From positions 496,001 through 560,000 of the forward strand of contig JAIWND010000019.1 of the NCBI GenBank assembly GCA_025330725.1: DNA of 64,000 nt, written 5' to 3'. The notes below the pieces were generated by a model. That model made no database searches. It saw only the letters and a list, made by a program, of their open reading frames with translations, and was not told the DNA's origin. This document shows, in pieces, positions 14,040 to 25,985 of the stretch. Source of the DNA: Chlamydoabsidia padenii (lineage: Eukaryota > Mucoromycota > Mucoromycetes > Mucorales > Cunninghamellaceae). Position numbers and translations under genes: made by a program. Within the stretch, counting starts at the first letter, position 1. Every line of letters begins with the position of its first letter.

Positions 14040-14633
14040 TCATCGGTCAAGATGACAGGATTTTTTTCGATCCTCTATCAAACTAGTTTTCCGATTCCTT
14101 TTTTTGATCACATCTGTTTTAAGAGCCAGGGGACGAACGATGCCGTGCAGCTTTATAAAAAGACCACAGGCATTGCATAACGGCTGACCTTGTCCATTTC
14201 GTCGCCACAAGGGTGTATTCACAGTATGACAATTCGTGCAGCACATCGAGGGCGGCGACACTTGTCGTTGTCTCTTTTTTGACTGGCGTGGTTTTTTGCT
14301 ACTGAGCGGAGCAAGATCGGCCTCGATCTTGTAGAAATCCTCGAGAATCCATCGATTCAGATCATTGTTGATCAAGGAGAATGAATTGTTTGTGGGATCA
14401 GGAGTGTGGGCTGCATGAATACCAGTGACAGAGCTCAAAGGAGCCACGTGTAATGGTAATTCAAATCCCGATATGACCGTATGAGGCGGCGACAATGGGG
14501 TATCCATCGTTCGGTGGTGATCATACAATGAAAAAGGCATGTTGTGAACGGAGGTTTCTACCGGTGGTGGGGTGGGTGGATGACCCCATGTTTGTTCTTT
14601 AAAAGTAGTATGATAAAGTGACATGGTATTCAT
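14040..14633 (-). CDS. GATA-type zinc-finger transcription factor
   Basis: An intronless frame of 197 residues starts at the ATG at 14633 ([11 protein letters not shown]). The single finger near residues 128-152 is C-X2-C-X17-C-X2-C (CTNC...[10 protein letters not shown]...CNAC), the fungal class IV 17-residue-loop type. The basic tail IKKRNRKTS that contacts DNA follows. Such factors recognise HGATAR sites and in fungi control nitrogen, iron, light or secondary functions; the target process cannot be told here. The N-terminal half is Pro/His/Ser-rich. The longer reading that starts at 14771 adds a Phe-rich stretch with no protein character and is probably 5' UTR. Confidence 0.88.
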   Translation of the reverse strand: MNTMSLYHTTFKEQTWGHPPTPPPVETSVHNMPFSLYDHHRTMDTPLSPPHTVISGFELPLHVAPLSSVTGIHAAHTPDPTNNSFSLINNDLNRWILEDFYKIEADLAPLSSKKPRQSKKRQRQVSPPSMCCTNCHTVNTPLWRRNGQGQPLCNACGLFIKLHGIVRPLALKTDVIKKRNRKTSLIEDRKKSCHLDR

Positions 14634-15070
14634 CTTTTGGGGAGAGAGAGTGAAAAAGTGAAAGCAAAAGCAAAAAGAAAGGAAAAAAAGGACAAAGGGG
14701 ATGAAGAACTGGTTGCGTTTTTTTATTACCAATGATGAAATCAATGCATGAAATGGCGCTTTTATAGCCATTTAATAATTTACAACAAAAACAGTGTGAC
14801 AAAACATTCTCCTTTGTTTCCTCCATAGACATACATATAAAAACAAAAGCCTATTTTAAAAATTGTCATATTCTTCTATTTTCCTAATGTTGAATCCATA
14901 TTAGGCAATGTCACTGATAGAGGGAAGCTCATTTTATGTATGACAGCTTATCATATTGCTCATTTCATTTCCTCTTATCAGGTCTTTTACTACAGTAAGC
15001 ATTTAACTCTTTATATGTAAAAGGGTCCGTGAGACTGAATCACTCGTCTTTTTTATTAGTCGTGCGAAAG

Positions 15071-15114
15071 AGCGGGATTTGAAATAGTGTTGCATATAAG
15101 GCGGGATTTGAATA
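15071..15114 (+). promoter_or_regulatory. two tandem GCGGGATTTGAA elements
   Basis: AGCGGGATTTGAAAT (15071-15085) and GCGGGATTTGAATA (15101-15114) sit 30 bp apart in the same orientation. They are about 440 bp upstream of the minus-strand GATA gene and have no downstream plus-strand gene that I can define. Confidence 0.45.
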
Positions 15115-15210
15115 ACGATGATTTTCGCTCAAGATAGGTTTTTTTTTTATTGTTCTGCCATTCATTAAAAAGTGTCATGGTCCTATATTACAGTCATTCC
15201 GGAGTTAGAT

Positions 15211-15342
15211 GTCGCACTTTTCGAAAATGGTGTCGCACTTTAGAAAAAAATCATGTCGCGGTTTGCAAAAAGAAAAGTCGCAGTTGTCGAAACTGGATGT
15301 CGTCCCAAGCGAATTTCGATGTCGCATTATTTTGTCGTTGGA
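15211..15342 (+). repeat. degenerate 22-bp tandem array with GTCGC anchor
   Basis: GTCGC/GTCGT starts at 15211, 15232, 15255, 15277, 15299 and 15321, giving spacings of 21, 23, 22, 22 and 22 bp. Several units continue as GTCGCACTTTTCGAAAATGG-like sequence. The overlapping short open frames on both strands here come from the periodicity. A single similar unit (GTCGCACTTTTTTCGAC) is found at 21362. Confidence 0.75.
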
Positions 15343-15452
15343 GGTTGGTACACAATTATTCAAAAAAAAAACAAAAAAAAAAGTCCAAATCAAAGTTTTA
15401 TTAGGGAAGTTCATATAAAAAATAGGAAGAGATACATGGGGAACTAACTAAT

Positions 15453-15646
15453 CTACGCTAGTGTTTTCTTTAGACAGTCACCAAAATGCGAGGCCGGGTA
15501 GCGGACATAACCTTGAAGATCCTTGCGAGTCACCATATGGCAAGCTTCCATTAAAAAGGAAAGAAGAAGAAGAAGAAGAAGGAAGTGAGAGAGAGAAGCA
15601 CCAATGATTGAGCTTGAGTTATTTCCTATCACATCGTCCACCCGCG

Positions 15647-15677
<31 letters not shown>

Positions 15678-16245
15678 TCCGGATCCAGAGAAGGAATGAT
15701 ATTCAACCAAGAGATAACATCATTAGGTGGTGAAGAAGTGGCATTGTCCAAATCTGCGCACGTGATTGAGGGTGGTCAGTGAAGGAATCCAAAGTCCATA
15801 CGACGTCGCCATGAAAAAGGACTGGCATGATTGTTTCTTGACATCTATTGCTTGAGTGCCTTAAAGAGAATCTATTGGAGATGAGAGTTTCCTATCTTGA
15901 CATGCGCTAACGGTGTCAGGTTCCATCGCCAGCAGTGAGAAATAGTTCCAAATACACCTCACTTAGGACGCAGACCAGGTCCACTACCATCTGGGCCGTA
16001 AGTAAGACCAGTGGATTCCTTTGTCATGATGAAAAACCGTAAGTGTTCGGAAGAAAAAAAAAAAAAAAAAGTAAGGCCAACTGTTTTTTTTTCTGATTTA
16101 CCGCCAGCTGATTTCTGACTTTAGGAGCTGGGTCGGAAAGAGAACGCACATTTGTATACATGTGCTGTGTAACTTGACGCTCAAGCAATGGGTGACGGAT
16201 GCAACCAATCAGCTCTTCCAACCTACTTTTCGTCGTGAGTTCAAT
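15453..16245 (-). other. probable spliced minus-strand gene, exon structure unresolved
   Basis: Several coding-like minus-strand pieces are present but I could not join them convincingly. One near 16100-16235 reads LEELIGCIRHPLLERQ and ends at a GCG|GTAAAT donor. A second near 15965-16035 contains GLTYGPDGSGPG. A third near 15830 begins MSRNNHASPFSWRR, with a good 61-bp intron to DLDNATSSPPNDVISWL. The terminal piece (15453-15545) ends GYVRYPASHFGDCLKKTLA followed by TAG. An AATAAAAC-type signal (minus strand) lies near 15395, supporting a 3' end here. I do not recognise the protein. A poly-A tract of about 30 bases at 15646-15675 may be an error-prone spot that hides the true frame. A decayed gene is also possible. 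Confidence 0.35.
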
Positions 16246-16377
16246 GCGTCTATCTCATTTCATCAAGTTTATATAGTATAAAACCAAGTCAAGTTTCTAC
16301 TAGCCTCAGTTTATGAACAATAAAGGGGTATACACCTATCGTTTCGATAACTTGCTTCGGCTTTAGGTCTCCCACAT

Positions 16378-16395
16378 AAATCGGGGTTTAAATAT
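16378..16395 (+). promoter_or_regulatory. TCGGGGTTTAAATATT promoter element
   Basis: A variant of the recurrent element lies about 160 bp upstream of the TSC1 ATG and is followed by poly-pyrimidine leader sequence. Confidence 0.4.
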
Positions 16396-16549
16396 TCCTT
16401 TTGATTTTTGAAAGCGACTTTTTTTTTTTTTTTTTCTTTTTTTCACATCCTCTCTTTGTTTTTTTTTTGTTTTTTTACCTTTTAACAAACATTCCGTCTT
16501 ATTCTCTCTGTGAAGTATTTATAATCTCTACTTTACAACTATTGTTTGA

Positions 16550-19500
16550 ATGGTAACTCTGAAGGAAATCATACGATCTGCTTCGCAAACGGTACGCCAA
16601 GCAACCGCCAAAACTACAGGCCAAAGCACTTTGGATATTATAGATATCTTCCTCGATGAACACCCTACTCTACTTGTAACTAATGCAAGTCATAGCAGTA
16701 ACAACAGTACACCAATCATCAACACTACCCCTTCTTCACTATTAGCAGCAGCAGCCAATTCAGTAGCTACCAATCTCACCAATGCGTCCACCAGCAACAA
16801 CGCACCGACCACTACCTCTTCATCTGGTGGGACAAACATGGCCAATCTCACCACCGAGTCAAGCAACCATAGTAATAATAATAATACCCCGGCAACTCTG
16901 ACTGCTGAAGAAACGGAAGCCAATACAGCGATCGATAAATTGTCATCAGAACTCTTTTTTATCTACAGCACCACCATTCTTTCTTCCAACTTGGCAGCCA
17001 CAGCCATCTCTTGTACACCAGAAGCCCAACGACTTCACAATCAGCAGCACCTCTTATTATCCTTTGTACATGCTCTTCTTCCATTATTGGGACCTAGTCG
17101 CATCTTTCAAATGCCTTGGTGGACACGCGCCCTTCAACCTATTTTAACCACGGCGGCCTACACTGACAGGATTAAGCAACAGGCTCGACAGATCGTCATC
17201 ACTAGTCTTATATTGGAACAGCAAATAATTAGATTGAAACAACCACCTGCTTCACCAACCTATGCGAAATGGACTTTGGATTATTATTTGGAATGGGCAC
17301 GGGCTTATCAAGATCGGGAACAAAGTCAATTGGAACTGTTGGTGGATAAACAGCAAAAACAGGACGATGAAGAACAACAGCAAAAACCGGGGAATGATAT
17401 TCGATTACAACATCAAGCATTGTTGGATATGGAACAAGAAGAATGGGCGAAAAACCTCATGCTAATTCTGATGGCTCTTGGTGCGGTAGAGACAAAACCT
17501 TTTTTTTGTCTTTTAGATGGTTATTTCCAATCAAGTCAACACAGGTTACAAATCGTCTATTTGCTAAGTCAATTCATGCTCCGGAAGGTATAGTAGAATA
17601 GATGACATTATTTAATGAATGTAGATACTAATCAAATTTTACTTCTTCTTTCTATTTGCTCAAATAGAGAACTCATGCACATGAAATATTGGAAACACCT
17701 TTATTCGAATCCATGTTGAAATCACTGATGGTAAGTTGGACATATTAATGAAAAATAGTCAATTCATTCTTTATTTATTCAATATAGTATGATAACTCGA
17801 CCACTTTGATCGCTATCTCTGTCACCAACATGATCATGCTATTACCACGGATTTGTACATCTTTACCACCTTTTTTACCACAATTATTCTATATCTTTGC
17901 TCGGGCTATCTCTTGGGATCAACTACGTGACATGCGAAAGAAGCAACATTCATCCTCATCAACAAAAAGGAAAATTGACACTGATTGGGACTGTGCAGGT
18001 AAAAACCATAGATGATCAAAACAATGGGGAGTTAACTCTTTTTTTTTTTTTCTTTTTTCCGTAGATTACACTTTCTCTAAACTGGCGGCACCACCTTCTA
18101 ATCCTCAAACTGGTCCCTTTTTTACTGCTCTTTATGGTCTCTATCCTTGTAATTTTTTGAACTTCTTATACAAGCCTTATGTCTACTTTAAAAAGAATGA
18201 ATTTACGGTGCCTGAAGAATTTGACGAAGAAACGTTCCGGACAAGAGCAATGGTACAGGTGGCCAGACATATGCTCCATCCCAACTTGGTGACAATGGAT
18301 TTGGAAACTGAATTGACGGATCGATCCCGTTGGATGAAGATGGAACCTCCCGACGTGATAGCAAGAATCATGAGCTTGGATCTGACGAATGCAGCTTCTC
18401 GTGTGGCCTTTGTGAATAACAACAATACGGATGGTGACTTGTCTGATAAACCTCGACATACGAACTCCATGGACTTGTTGGATACTTCTCTTTGGACAGC
18501 AACAACAACAAAGTCTCAAAAACAAGAAGAAGACCCTTATATAGCCTCCATTCGTCCTTCTCCAACACTCCAATTACCTCCAACAAAACCACCATTACCT
18601 TCTTCGTCACAGTCAAACACATTGGAATCTACGACAAGGCCACCCATGATTTCCAACATTCTTCAGCTTCATCGTGCACTCAAAAGTGGCTCAGAGGTGT
18701 TAATTGGTGATGATATTTGGGTAAGAAACATAATAAATGAACAAGGTGTCAATGAATGATACTAATGTGCCCTCTTATTCGTATTTAGGATGCCAGCTTG
18801 GAGCACATGACATCGCCCATCTCCTCTGCTTGTACCTCACCTCGTGTAAAGGATAAACCAACAACTTTTACGGGTTATCATCAACAAGATAGTGGAACGA
18901 ATGACAGCACTGATACACATGGATCATCCTTGTTATCTTCCTCCTCCTCATCCTCATCCTCCTCTACCTGCTCATCTGAAACAAAACTCCTTATCGCGGC
19001 ATTAAAACGGGAAGTACTCTTGTTACGAAACGAACTCAACTTTGAACTCTTTTTAAAACAGCAGCATCTTCAACATATCGGACGACTTCACCGAGAACAT
19101 GTGATGGACAGTACAGTGGAAGCAGAAAGACAACAACTCTACAACACCAATCGAATGCTCAAGGCTCAACTCTCTCAAACCACAGCAAGTTTGGAAAAAC
19201 TCAAATCAGAAGCTGTACTCACCAGACAGAAACACATCAAATGGGAAGACGAACAATCCAACAAACTTCGGGGATATCGTGAAGCAAGAAAGGAATGGCA
19301 GGCTCATATGGAAGTGGCGAATACCAAAATCGAAGATTATCGACGTATGATCAATGATTTGCATGAACAATTGGATGAATATAGGAAAAAGTAAAGTAAA
19401 CCGTCAATAATGAATGAATAACTAATCCTTCTTCTTTTTTTTTTTTTTTTTTTATAGGGCTTTTGATATGGAAAATGAACTACAGACACTACAACCAACA

Positions 19501-20027
19501 ATAGAAAGTGCAACGGAAAACAAAAACAGGGTGAAGCAGCTAACACAACAAATGCTGCTTTGGGAAGAAGATACAACGCATCTAAAGGAACAAAAGCGAT
19601 ACATTAAAGGTCTACTATCACAATGGTGGAGTATGGAAGAGCTCGTGGCCAGTTTACAAGCTGAAAATCAAAAACTATTGGCGGATCAAAGGTAAAACAA
19701 AAGATGATAATGATAATGTTATTTAACTTTATTATTATTATTTTATATATGATTAGCCATGGGGGAAAGGAAATAGAAAAACTGACCGAGCAACTCTCAA
19801 CATTGTCTTCCGCCATATCGCCCACTCAAGAACAACAACAGCCTCTCTTTACCAAGTTTAAAGATACCCGACAAACAGAAATGGATCAAATGAAAAAGGT
19901 GCTACAAGACTTGAAACAACAATTGATGACATCTGAAATGGAAAAAATTAGGTATCAGGCCGAATTGGAACAGTATAAAGCAAAACAATCACAAGAACTC
20001 GGTGATGATGATACTAAAACTAATTGA
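16550..20027 (+). CDS. TSC1: TSC1 / hamartin homologue
   Basis: Seven exons (16550-17587, 17668-17730, 17788-17998, 18065-18720, 18789-19390, 19458-19691, 19757-20027) give 1024 residues. TSC1 stabilises TSC2, the Rheb GAP that restrains TORC1. The N-terminal helical-repeat half, the FFTALYGLYPCNFLNFL segment near residue 520 and the following RARAMVQV-like region match hamartin. The Ser/Thr-rich middle and a C-terminal coiled coil of about 350 residues (VLLLRNELNFELFLKQQHLQHIGRLHR, then long Glu/Lys/Gln heptads) match its TSC2/TBC1D7-binding rod. The N-terminal half contains a 70-residue Asn/Ser/Thr insertion. Fission yeast keeps TSC1 while budding yeast lost it. AATAAA lies at 20152. Confidence 0.9.
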
Positions 20028-20266
20028 TCTAGGTTAAATTATGCATTTATAACCCCCCCCCACACACACACACATCTTATTTAGTCCACATTGCTACTAT
20101 TTTGTATATACATCCCCACACCCCTTCCTCTTATAATTTGATTACTATTCATAATAAAAAAAAAAAAAAGACATTTAGGTGTTTAATAGATAAAGAATTT
20201 AAGATATATATGTAATAGGGAACTGTTGTTTTTTATTTTTATAAAAATAAAAAAAAGTTGCATAAA
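20028..20266. other. convergent 3' region with C/CA low-complexity run
   Basis: A short convergent intergenic stretch with a C8 plus (CA)n run at about 20053-20074 and poly-A near 20155-20170. No genes are seen. Confidence 0.6.
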
Positions 20267-21084
20267 CTATGGGGATACTAAGGGGGAAGATAGATAACCG
20301 GAGGAGATAAAATCATCAGTAGAGGAAACGATATGCACACCATGAGAGCGCAGGAAATCCAAACTAGCCTCTGTGTCCTGAGGCACGACACATTTAGTTG
20401 CATCCTGGATCAAGACAGTACGGAATCCAAACTTGACCGAGTCCACACACGTCCACTTCACACAATAATCAAGAGCCAGGCCACAAATCACCACTGTTTC
20501 GATATCATGCTGATGCAAGGTTTTGGCCATGGTGGTAAAGGCATTATACTGGTTATCAGCAAAGGCACTGTAAGAATCAATTTCGGGGTTGGTTCCTTTT
20601 CGTACAATCAACTTGGCTGTGATTGGGGATACAATGTTTGCACCAGGAGTACCTTGCTTCAAAAAAAAAAAAAAGGGTCAGGTACAGTTTGTTAAAAAAT
20701 AGGAGGGGGGGAGGTACTTACTATACAATGGTCAGGCCAGAGGACTTGAGTGCTTGTTATACCTTTGTATGTCAATTCAACAGAATCGAGTGGTTTCTTG
20801 CCTGCATGGTTCGAGGCAAAACTCTTGTGATTCTTGGGATGCCAATCCTATCAAACATAAATAAAAAAAAAAAAAAAGCTTGCATAAGTAGCCAAGATAT
20901 TGACCAAGTCGACCAGTTAGTTTACCATAGATGCCACCAACAGGGTATCGGTCGAGTCGGCATAACTAATCAGTCGTTGGACATTGGGCAAAATGTCACT
21001 GGCATGAGGGACAGGTAAGGTGCCAGTTTCCATAAAATCATTTTGAAGGTCCACCAATATAAGAGCTGCTTTATTTTGTACCAT
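20267..21084 (-). CDS. PNC1: nicotinamidase (PNC1 type)
   Basis: Exons 20926-21084, 20722-20847 and 20267-20656 encode 224 residues. Nicotinamidase deamidates nicotinamide to nicotinate for NAD salvage and, in yeast, relieves sirtuin inhibition. The catalytic triad of the cysteine-hydrolase fold is visible: Asp in LVDLQNDF, Lys in VRKGTNPEIDSYSAF, and Cys in GLALDYCVKWT. The metal-binding DWHPKNHKSFASNH motif is intact. The length fits Pnc1 (about 216-220). The GATTTTAAATCCCGAC promoter element lies 71-86 bp upstream of the ATG. Confidence 0.95.
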
Positions 21085-21154
21085 TGTTAAAGAAGTTGGG
21101 AAAAAAAAAAGAACCCTCCCTCTTGCCTCTTTTTTATACGAATGACTATGCCGA

Positions 21155-21170
21155 GATTTTAAATCCCGAC
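21155..21170 (-). promoter_or_regulatory. GATTTTAAATCCCGAC promoter element
   Basis: The element lies 71-86 bp upstream of the nicotinamidase start on the minus strand and is followed by a second CTCGG half. Confidence 0.5.
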
Positions 21171-21576
21171 TCGGCCGACATGGTCCTGTCCACTTGCAGT
21201 TAGATATTTATGATGGCTGGCTATGCATCATCTGTTTTTCTTCTCCGATAATGATAACGGATAGAGTGACGGTATAAAACTAGTAAGACTATCATTGATA
21301 TCAGTGATATATGTCTTGTGTACTGAAGGTGAGTCCCAATGGGAAATTTCACATCCCGACAGTGTCGCACTTTTTTCGACGTCACTCGGTATAAAAGCCC
21401 AAAACATAAAGTCTCTTACACCCCGCTCCTTTTACATATACATTTACATATAGTTGTTACTGTAAGCATCCTGTCAACTCACATGACCTACTTTGATATG
21501 ATATACACCCTCAAGTACTAACTAGTGAGTCTGTATTTCTTTTTTCTTGGTAATTTGTAGATCATAGTACTTGGAC

Positions 21577-22230
21577 ATGCCTGTCAAAACCTTCAACAAT
21601 GAATATCCTGTGATTGACACTGATCCTCATTTTTTCCGTGTGGTGCGATACTTTAGAAACTCGGATTATGCTGCCTGGGCGGCCGGCACTGCAGCTGCTC
21701 CTGGATTGTTACTCGCTATGGGTAAGTTGAAAAAAATGGTACTGACGATAAAACGACTGACACCTTTCATTATAGAAAAAGCCAATCCTACGGGCCCTGC
21801 TCGTAACCTTCGATTACCTCTTCGTATTGCTACTCTTGTCGGTGCCTTTGGTGGTTTCTTGTATGCATATCAAAACAGCAGTTGTAAGTATTTTTTTTGG
21901 GGGGGGGCTGGACTGATTAGATACTAACTCGTTTGACCTAGTGCGTTTCTGGGGCTGGACTGAAAATGCACAAGAAGTAGCCAAGGATCAACAAGAAATG
22001 CAACAACGTTTGAAGGAAGGCAATGCTTTATACGGGGATAGTTTGATGCCTGAACATGTCCAAAACGAATCAGCTCGCAACTCTCGTTTTGCACAATTGA
22101 AATTTAGTAAGTATAGAATGAAGATGATGGTATTAGATACTAATCTTTTTACATAGGTGCTATTCCTTGGTTTAATTTGGCCAATCATAACAACCATGGT
22201 GTTGATACCTCCAAATACGAATCCTCTTAG
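21577..22230 (+). CDS. NADH:ubiquinone oxidoreductase (complex I) 21-kDa subunit
   Basis: Exons 21577-21721, 21776-21883, 21942-22106 and 22157-22230 give 163 residues. The N-terminus (YPVIDTDPHFFRVVRYFRNSDYAAWAAGTAAAPG) is the signature of the fungal 21-kDa accessory subunit known from Neurospora crassa complex I. RLPLRIATLVGAFGGFLYAYQNSS forms a membrane helix, and the polar C-terminal half (FWGWTENAQEVAKDQQEM, then IPWFNLANHNNHG) is also conserved in this family. It should act in the inner mitochondrial membrane. A GTAAGC donor near 21460 and a TTTGTAG acceptor at 21560 suggest an intron in the 5' UTR. An AATAAAG signal lies at 22274. Confidence 0.9.
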
Positions 22231-22309
22231 ATTAGATCCATACACACATCTTTATATTGTACTCACTGTTGAAATAAAGTCTCGGTCTATTGCACCAACT
22301 ATCACTCCT

Positions 22310-22325
22310 TTTTTAAAATTCCGAC
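22310..22325 (-). promoter_or_regulatory. TTTTTAAAATTCCGAC promoter element
   Basis: A variant element lies about 85 bp upstream of the sulfotransferase start. Confidence 0.4.
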
Positions 22326-22406
22326 TTATAAAAAAATAGGCACCCTCTATTAAATTAATGAGTTATCTTTCTTTCTTTTACCACCTTTTCACATGATATT
22401 ATATTC

Positions 22407-24284
22407 ATGTCTTCTTTTTTAAAGTCGACAGCATCCCCACCTGTTTATCTTGATACTGCTCCAACTCTACGTAAAAAGCAACCACAACACCAAGATTTTC
22501 AGGAACATTACCAATACCAACACTACCACCTTTTACAGCAACAGTATGGAAGACGATCAACACTCTTGAAACCCTTCAAACGTAACCCATCAACAAGAAA
22601 CAACTATTCTCAACATTCCATACCGTTATCCACTCTACGACCACGACATCACTATACTTATTCCCTGTTGGTCATTTGTACTATTATCCTCATAAGCATC
22701 ATCTACTATATCAATCCTTCCACCAGCAACCTATCCACATTCTTCCAAAGTAATACTGATGAAAACAATATTTTTGTTTCTCTTGTATCAAAACGGGTGG
22801 CGACAAAATGGCGTGGGTATCTCTCTCAACGGTTTTTTGACTCTTCAGCACCATTTCCTAAACGTAAGTTGGCAACATGAAAATACACACACCCTAATTC
22901 AACTTTATTTTTTTTTTCTTCTCTATAGTCTACTTTCCTCGACACTGTCCTTCCTCCTCTACGACCACTGTATTGGTGTGTGCTAAACCGGTTCCATCCT
23001 TCATATTTGCTGGCAGCGAAATGAGTGGATCCAAGTATGTCTTTGAACAGTTACGACAGCACCCTCAAGTGGCCTGGACAATGGATACCTCAAAAACCTC
23101 AACATTCTCTTCCACAAGAAAAAACTCAGCACCAACACCACCAGCCATGTATTATTCCTTGGACGACGATGATGATCGATTGGATAAAAAAGGAAGCAGT
23201 GCTGCCTTTGAAACCTATCTCTCCCAATTCCCCTTCTTGACCGAACACGAATTAAACAACATTGAAAAACAACAAGTAGTGGTGGGTGAACATGCTCCTC
23301 ATTATCTTTATAAAAGTTATTCAACAGCGCGGAGGATTCGGGAAACTTTGCCACATGTGAAGGTAAGTCTGGTAGGGTGATAATATAAAGAACCACTATG
23401 GAGACTCATTCAACTCTTTTGGTAGCTGGTGTTTATTCTTAGGGATCCAATTGATCGGGCTTATACTCAGTTTTTACATGAAAAGTCATTAGCAAGACGC
23501 CAACATCAAAATAACAATACAACCTCAACCTTATCCTTTGATGCCCTGGTGGATCTGGAACTATCTATCTTACATCGATGTGGTCATACAAGTATACAAA
23601 CTGGATGGGAAGGTTTTGTTAGGTGTCACGAAGGCAGTGAAATTAGGGCTACTTGGAATATAACTAGTAACAACGATAATCGCTTTGGTAACCACAAAAA
23701 AGATATATATATATATATATAGATCATTCTTTACTAACCTCATTATATTTAAATATTGACAACAAGATGCGTTAAAGGTATACGATTCATTGGCCAAAGG
23801 TATGTATTACAATGCACTATTACCCTTCCTACAAGAATTCCCTGCTTCTCAAGTCTACGTCACAAGAACCGAAGACTTTGTCAACAATCCATCCTCCTCC
23901 TTTCAAAAACTCGCCAAGTTTCTAGGAATACAAGAACAATTCTTCTCGGAACGCAACTTTTATGGTCGAATGGCGAATCAACAAGATGATGGGTATGATG
24001 ATTTATCGGCAATGATCCTTCAGCAACATCGACCACCTGCCACACCCGCACGATCTTCTCATCACCATCAACGTATTCAACAACAAAGGGTGCCTGCTCT
24101 GGGGATGGAAGAAGAGGTCGCTTCACGGTCAACTCATGATCTGTCGGATGACCATCCCGTGCTGGATCTTTCTATTCGATATCGGCTGGAAAAACTATTC
24201 AAACCTTTGAATCAACGATTAATGGAACTCTTTGAAAACCAATTGGATTTTGGGGGCTGGGATTACGATGTAGACCGTGGTTGA
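22407..24284 (+). CDS. type II membrane PAPS-dependent carbohydrate-type sulfotransferase
   Basis: Exons 22407-22863, 22929-23362, 23426-23687 and 23767-24284 give 556 residues. A cytosolic Gln/His-rich tail of about 95 residues precedes one membrane helix (YTYSLLVICTIILISIIYYI), the layout of Golgi glycosyl/sulfotransferases. The lumenal domain carries a 5'-phosphosulfate loop (FAGSEMSGSKYVFEQL) and a 3'-phosphate site (LVFILRDPIDRAYTQFLH), the two PAPS-binding motifs of heparan/chondroitin-type sulfotransferases. QVYVTRTEDFVNNP and LAKFLGI are typical downstream segments. A Gln/His insertion near residue 470 is low complexity. The acceptor sugar is unknown. Confidence 0.85.
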
Positions 24285-24493
24285 TTAGATTAGCAACTTT
24301 TTTTTTTCTTTACATATATAGTGACTAGTTTAGGTATGTATACATCTCTTTATCTTCTTTTTAATAAAAATGAACCATTCTCTTTGTAATATTAATATGT
24401 TGTTGTCGTCACAATGAAACATGGGGGGGGGAATTGAATAGATTGGTAGAACGATATTATGTATGAGTTAGATCATTCATGCAAGACTTCGAA

Positions 24494-24512
24494 TCGGGAT
24501 ATTAAAACTCCG
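24494..24512 (+). promoter_or_regulatory. TCGGGATATTAAAACTCCG promoter element
   Basis: A near-palindromic variant of the element lies about 105 bp upstream of the ATG at 24616. Confidence 0.35.
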
Positions 24513-24615
24513 ATTTTGGAACTTATATTAGCTGGCGCAATTTGATAAACCATTCTCTCTCTCTCACTCCACTTTATAATTTATACTCTCTCTTTTTTAT
24601 ACACGTACAAACGTA

Positions 24616-25474
24616 ATGGTTTTGAACAACCAATCCAATGATGGTATTGCTCTCATCTCTCACACATGCTATTCTTCTTTTGATCTCATCATCAATTTGG
24701 TAACGTTGATCTACAAGGGGTTAACAGTCATCTCCAACTTTATAATATCAAATGGATCTCATAAACTACAGGTAAAATAAAAAGTATAAACCATCTTTAC
24801 TCTACACCATTTACTAATCACTTTATTCTCTTTTATTATTTTTACATTAGAACTATTTGGAAAAACGAAGACAGCAATTACCCAGATACTATGATCTTGA
24901 ACGTTGTATGTTTCACAATGATACTTTTACTCAAACTGCAACTGGCACAAACCTACATGACTCTTTCCATGTAATCAAAAGGAGGAACATGCAATCTACC
25001 AACAACCAATATACATCTGACAAACTCCTATATCCAACAAAGAACCAGTCTATCGTAGGTGCCATTGGACAAAAGCGATTTGATCCAACTATCAATAAAG
25101 TGGCACCACTGGTAGGTAAAATAGAAGAATGACAATTGAATTGATACTTACTGCCTTTTTTTTTTGGGCTAGCCACTACGACGTACATCATGGGTAGACA
25201 TGGCATTCTATAACAACACTTTAATGAAATCCTCTTTATGGTCATCATCTACTCATCAGCACACCACATCATCTATTCAACCAGGCTCATGGATCCCACC
25301 ACACACAACATACCAAAAACCACTATTATTAACAGCACCTTTTTATCCTCGGCTCGACAATCAAGTTGGATCTTTCTCAAGTAAGTATCATCCATCGACT
25401 CGGAGGGCAACAGAAAAACGGTGGAGGCTCTGATTCCTTTTTTTTTTTTTTTATTCTTTGGTATAGCTTACTGA
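24616..25474 (+). CDS. uncharacterised 210-residue protein
   Basis: Four exons (24616-24771, 24851-25111, 25173-25380, 25467-25474) keep frame and end in a very short terminal exon. I do not recognise the protein. The first 45 residues are hydrophobic (IALISHTCYSSFDLIINLVTL) and could be an amphipathic or membrane segment. The rest is polar and Tyr/Pro/Gln-rich with short motifs YYDLER and RFDPTINKVAP, and it looks mostly disordered. The gene has a promoter element and a typical poly-pyrimidine leader, so it is probably real. Confidence 0.6.
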
Positions 25475-25985
25475 GTTGATACCCAATGTCAAATTTTAAA
25501 TCACAAGAAAAATTAGGTAAGTATTAAATAATGGGGTGGGGGTTGATGAAAATAGTATGTATACTCACTTGGATTCATCGTAGTGAATTGGTCGACTCAA
25601 ACGGAACCCCCTTTTTTTTGGCACGAAATATATGATAACATTCGATCATACCTACCCTAGCGTACATAGATCATACTTTTATTTTAACAAACCACTCTTT
25701 ATATATATATATCATTTTCCCTTTATTATTGAATAAACAAAACTTCTGTGGGCATCGGAATTTGAATTTATCAAAATCATGCAAATGTAATCTCCGCTTT
25801 TTTCAGTTTGTCGTTAAAAGGAGATCATCATTATCAATATGTAATATGTTTATTTATTATTTTGACCAGCAAAGATAAATGCATGACTATTATACACTAA
25901 TACAACTATGGGGAAGATAAAAAGGGATGTCGGTTTTTAAATGGGGATTCGCACAGCGAGAAAAAAAAAAGGAAGGAGGTGTCAA
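25475..25985. other. intergenic, no gene seen
   Basis: AT-rich sequence between convergent genes. One variant promoter element (ATCGGAATTTGAATTTA, 25754-25770) has no gene start near it. Confidence 0.5.

Noticed and set aside
14458..14472. Promoter-type ATTCAAATCCCGAT inside the GATA gene
   Set aside because: It is within coding sequence (SGFEL) and probably chance; kept as a reminder that some copies of the element are coincidental.
15211..15342. CRISPR-like array
   Set aside because: There are no identical repeats separated by unique spacers; units are degenerate and contiguous, and the genome is eukaryotic.
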